Below, piece after piece: positions 62,730 to 64,000 of a stretch of DNA of 64,000 nt. Below the pieces are notes generated by a model, which was not told where the DNA came from, did no database searches, and saw nothing but the letters and a program-made list of their open reading frames with translations. Source of the stretch: Halosegnis longus (lineage in GTDB: Archaea > Halobacteriota > Halobacteria > Halobacteriales > Haloarculaceae). The stretch's first letter is position 1. Every line of letters starts with the position of its first letter. Location: contig NZ_QKNW01000001.1 of the NCBI RefSeq assembly GCF_009663395.1, positions 2,294,001 to 2,358,000 of the forward strand, given 5' to 3'. Position numbers and translations under genes: made by a program.

Positions 62730-63761
62730 TTAGTCTGCCGCGTTAGGTGTTGGCGTTTCTTCTGAACGAAGTGCCTGAATCGAACTGACAACGACGGCAC
62801 CAGCGACCAGTGTGGCAGCACCAAGGATGATAACCAGCGAGACAGTCTGCAGGACTGGTATATCCATGACGTTCCCAACCTTGCGGACGGCAACGGCGAG
62901 TGCTCCCAAGAGTAACATCACCCCGAAGTAGACCTTGATTTCGTCTTCGTTGACGAGGCTCGTTGCTCCTGCACCAAGTCGCGCACCTAGCGCACTCCCT
63001 GCGAGTAGCGGTACAACAATCGAGAGGTTCACTGCTCCGTCCATTGCATAGAGGAAGCTCCCGATCCCTCCCGAGAAGACGATCTCGAACAGGTCTGTGC
63101 CGACTGCAATCGGGACGGGGACCCCGATGAGGTAGAACAGAGCTGGCATCCGAATGAAGCCACCACCGACACCGAGGAATCCGGAAAGGAGTCCGGTTAC
63201 GAATGCAACACCCAGAATCATCCATAGGGAGACGGTGATGCCACCTCGAAGACTCATCATCGGGGGAACCCGATAGGATTGAATCTTCTTGGCAATCTCC
63301 GGGATATCCTCTGCGTCAGCCTCAGCGTCGGCATCGTGACTGATGCCACCACTACTGTCCCCCTTGGTCGCCTGATAGGTGATGAACGCACCAATCCCGC
63401 CCAATAACCCGACGTAGATGATGCTCACAACAGTATCAGCGAGGCCCATTCCTTGGAGGAAATGAAGGCCGATTTTGCCCACTTCAATGCCGGCTGTGGT
63501 TCCAGCAATCATGAGCACACCGAGCTTGTAGTCCACCTGCCCGAGATCTCGGTGTTTGAGTGTTGCAATGACGGACGTTGCAAACACGAACGCGAGCCCA
63601 GACGCGACGGCGACATCTGTCTTGTACCCCATCACCAGCAGTGCAGGGGTCACTAAGAATGAGCCACCCATGCCAAAGAAGCCGAATAACAGCCCAATGA
63701 GAACGCCAAAGCCTACAAACAGGGCGAGCAGAGGCGCTGGGCTTCCGAGTAATTCAATCAT
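62730..63761 (-). CDS. TauE/SafE sulfite/sulfur-compound exporter
   Basis: 343 residues with eight or more membrane segments and the paired motifs GFFGMGGSFLVTPALL and GFLGVGGGFIRMPALF, the internal repeat of TauE/SafE. The loop between the halves (about 140-165) is acidic. It would export sulfite or related anions made by the dioxygenase. Its ATG overlaps the stop of the upstream microprotein gene as ATGA. Confidence 0.92.
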   Translation of the reverse strand: MIELLGSPAPLLALFVGFGVLIGLLFGFFGMGGSFLVTPALLVMGYKTDVAVASGLAFVFATSVIATLKHRDLGQVDYKLGVLMIAGTTAGIEVGKIGLHFLQGMGLADTVVSIIYVGLLGGIGAFITYQATKGDSSGGISHDADAEADAEDIPEIAKKIQSYRVPPMMSLRGGITVSLWMILGVAFVTGLLSGFLGVGGGFIRMPALFYLIGVPVPIAVGTDLFEIVFSGGIGSFLYAMDGAVNLSIVVPLLAGSALGARLGAGATSLVNEDEIKVYFGVMLLLGALAVAVRKVGNVMDIPVLQTVSLVIILGAATLVAGAVVVSSIQALRSEETPTPNAAD

Positions 63762-63910
63762 TCTTGGCGACTCACCGCGTTGATGATAGTCTTGCCAAAG
63801 ACGCGCTCAAGTAGGCCATAGCCCAGATACAGGACAATAGCCTCTAGCAATACAACTCCGACGACAAGCATGGCACCGTCAATGCCACTTGCAGTTTCAA
63901 GTCCGAACAT
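63758..63910 (-). CDS. 50-residue membrane microprotein coupled to TauE (DUF7512-like)
   Basis: From ATG 63908-63910: MFGLETASGIDGAMLVVGVV then LLEAIVLYLGYGLLERVFGK, a single membrane helix with polar ends, which I recall as DUF7512 in haloarchaea. Stop at 63758 overlaps the exporter ATG. Such microproteins upstream of TauE are found widely in haloarchaea and may be a subunit or stabiliser. Confidence 0.7.
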   Translation of the reverse strand: MFGLETASGIDGAMLVVGVVLLEAIVLYLGYGLLERVFGKTIINAVSRQE

Positions 63911-64000
63911 TCGCCACCACCGTTGGCAGTATTGTGCATTTCATGGTTTACTACTCATTTCCGCGTAACCGGTGGTAGGGTATAACAGTTTTGGAACTTT

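Noticed and set aside
62624-62893. N-terminal extension of the winged-helix regulator to 224 residues
   Set aside because: It covers the promoter and operator and the end of the exporter gene; the residues have no helix-turn-helix pattern.

Overview
The window is a piece of a haloarchaeal (class Halobacteria) chromosome. The supporting signs are very acidic proteins, a GC-rich core, a tRNA-Trp split by a long intron, REC/PAS histidine kinases of the haloarchaeal type, archaeal proteins (CDC48, MBF1, TFB, GHMP shikimate kinase), bat-type HTH regulators and IS1341-type TnpB elements. The genus cannot be fixed from the sequence alone.

Region 1 (1-23.76 kb) is dense, GC-rich core genome with almost no decay. 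It holds a [2Fe-2S] ferredoxin cut by the left edge, intron-containing tRNA-Trp, a REC-PAS-GAF histidine kinase, a 7TM histidine kinase, a photolyase/cryptochrome, a MrfA-like DExH helicase next to a MrfB/YprB-like exonuclease, a REC-PAS-LOV histidine kinase, DNA polymerase IV, a HerA-type ATPase, triosephosphate isomerase, an MBL hydrolase coupled to MBF1, a CDC48 ATPase, two small conserved proteins, and the shikimate kinase/chorismate mutase pair. DNA repair and light or signal sensing genes are noticeably close together between 0.9 and 17.7 kb.

Region 2 (23.9-36.9 kb) is lower-GC accessory DNA with many broken genes: a Tat lipoprotein with two frameshifts, an RHH antitoxin beside a PIN toxin killed by an in-frame TGA, a DUF4397 fragment, an mgtE broken in a (GA)7 tract, and regulator fragments. 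Intact genes are a REC-PAS histidine kinase, a carotenoid oxygenase, a coupled lipoprotein/Tat protein pair, an EF1A domain II/III protein lacking the GTPase domain, and a REC-PAS protein.

Region 3 (36.9-42.25 kb) is GC-rich again. It is a run of small, overlapping, mostly unrecognised minus-strand genes with a Zn-ribbon/wHTH protein, a DUF3307 protein and one leaderless plus-strand wHTH gene. It looks like a provirus or plasmid-derived block, but no integrase, capsid or terminase gene is visible.

Region 4 (42.5-56.6 kb) has a complete cobalt-type ECF transporter (cbiM-N-Q-O), two IS1341-type tnpB elements with end hairpins, a lone sufB beside a ferredoxin with an early TAG, a TFB with an overlapping zinc-finger microprotein, a decayed truncated hemoglobin, a DUF2237 protein, a UspA protein and a decayed histidine kinase.

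Region 5 (56.6-64 kb) is a sulfur/thiol island: MFS transporter, rhodanese-MBL (persulfide dioxygenase-like) protein, divergent bat-type regulator, SAM methyltransferase, thioredoxin and thioredoxin reductase, an HTH regulator with a strong inverted repeat in its promoter, and a TauE/SafE exporter coupled to a 50-residue membrane microprotein. Together these suggest handling and export of reactive sulfur species. Gene functions are read from motifs and family memory; no database search was run.
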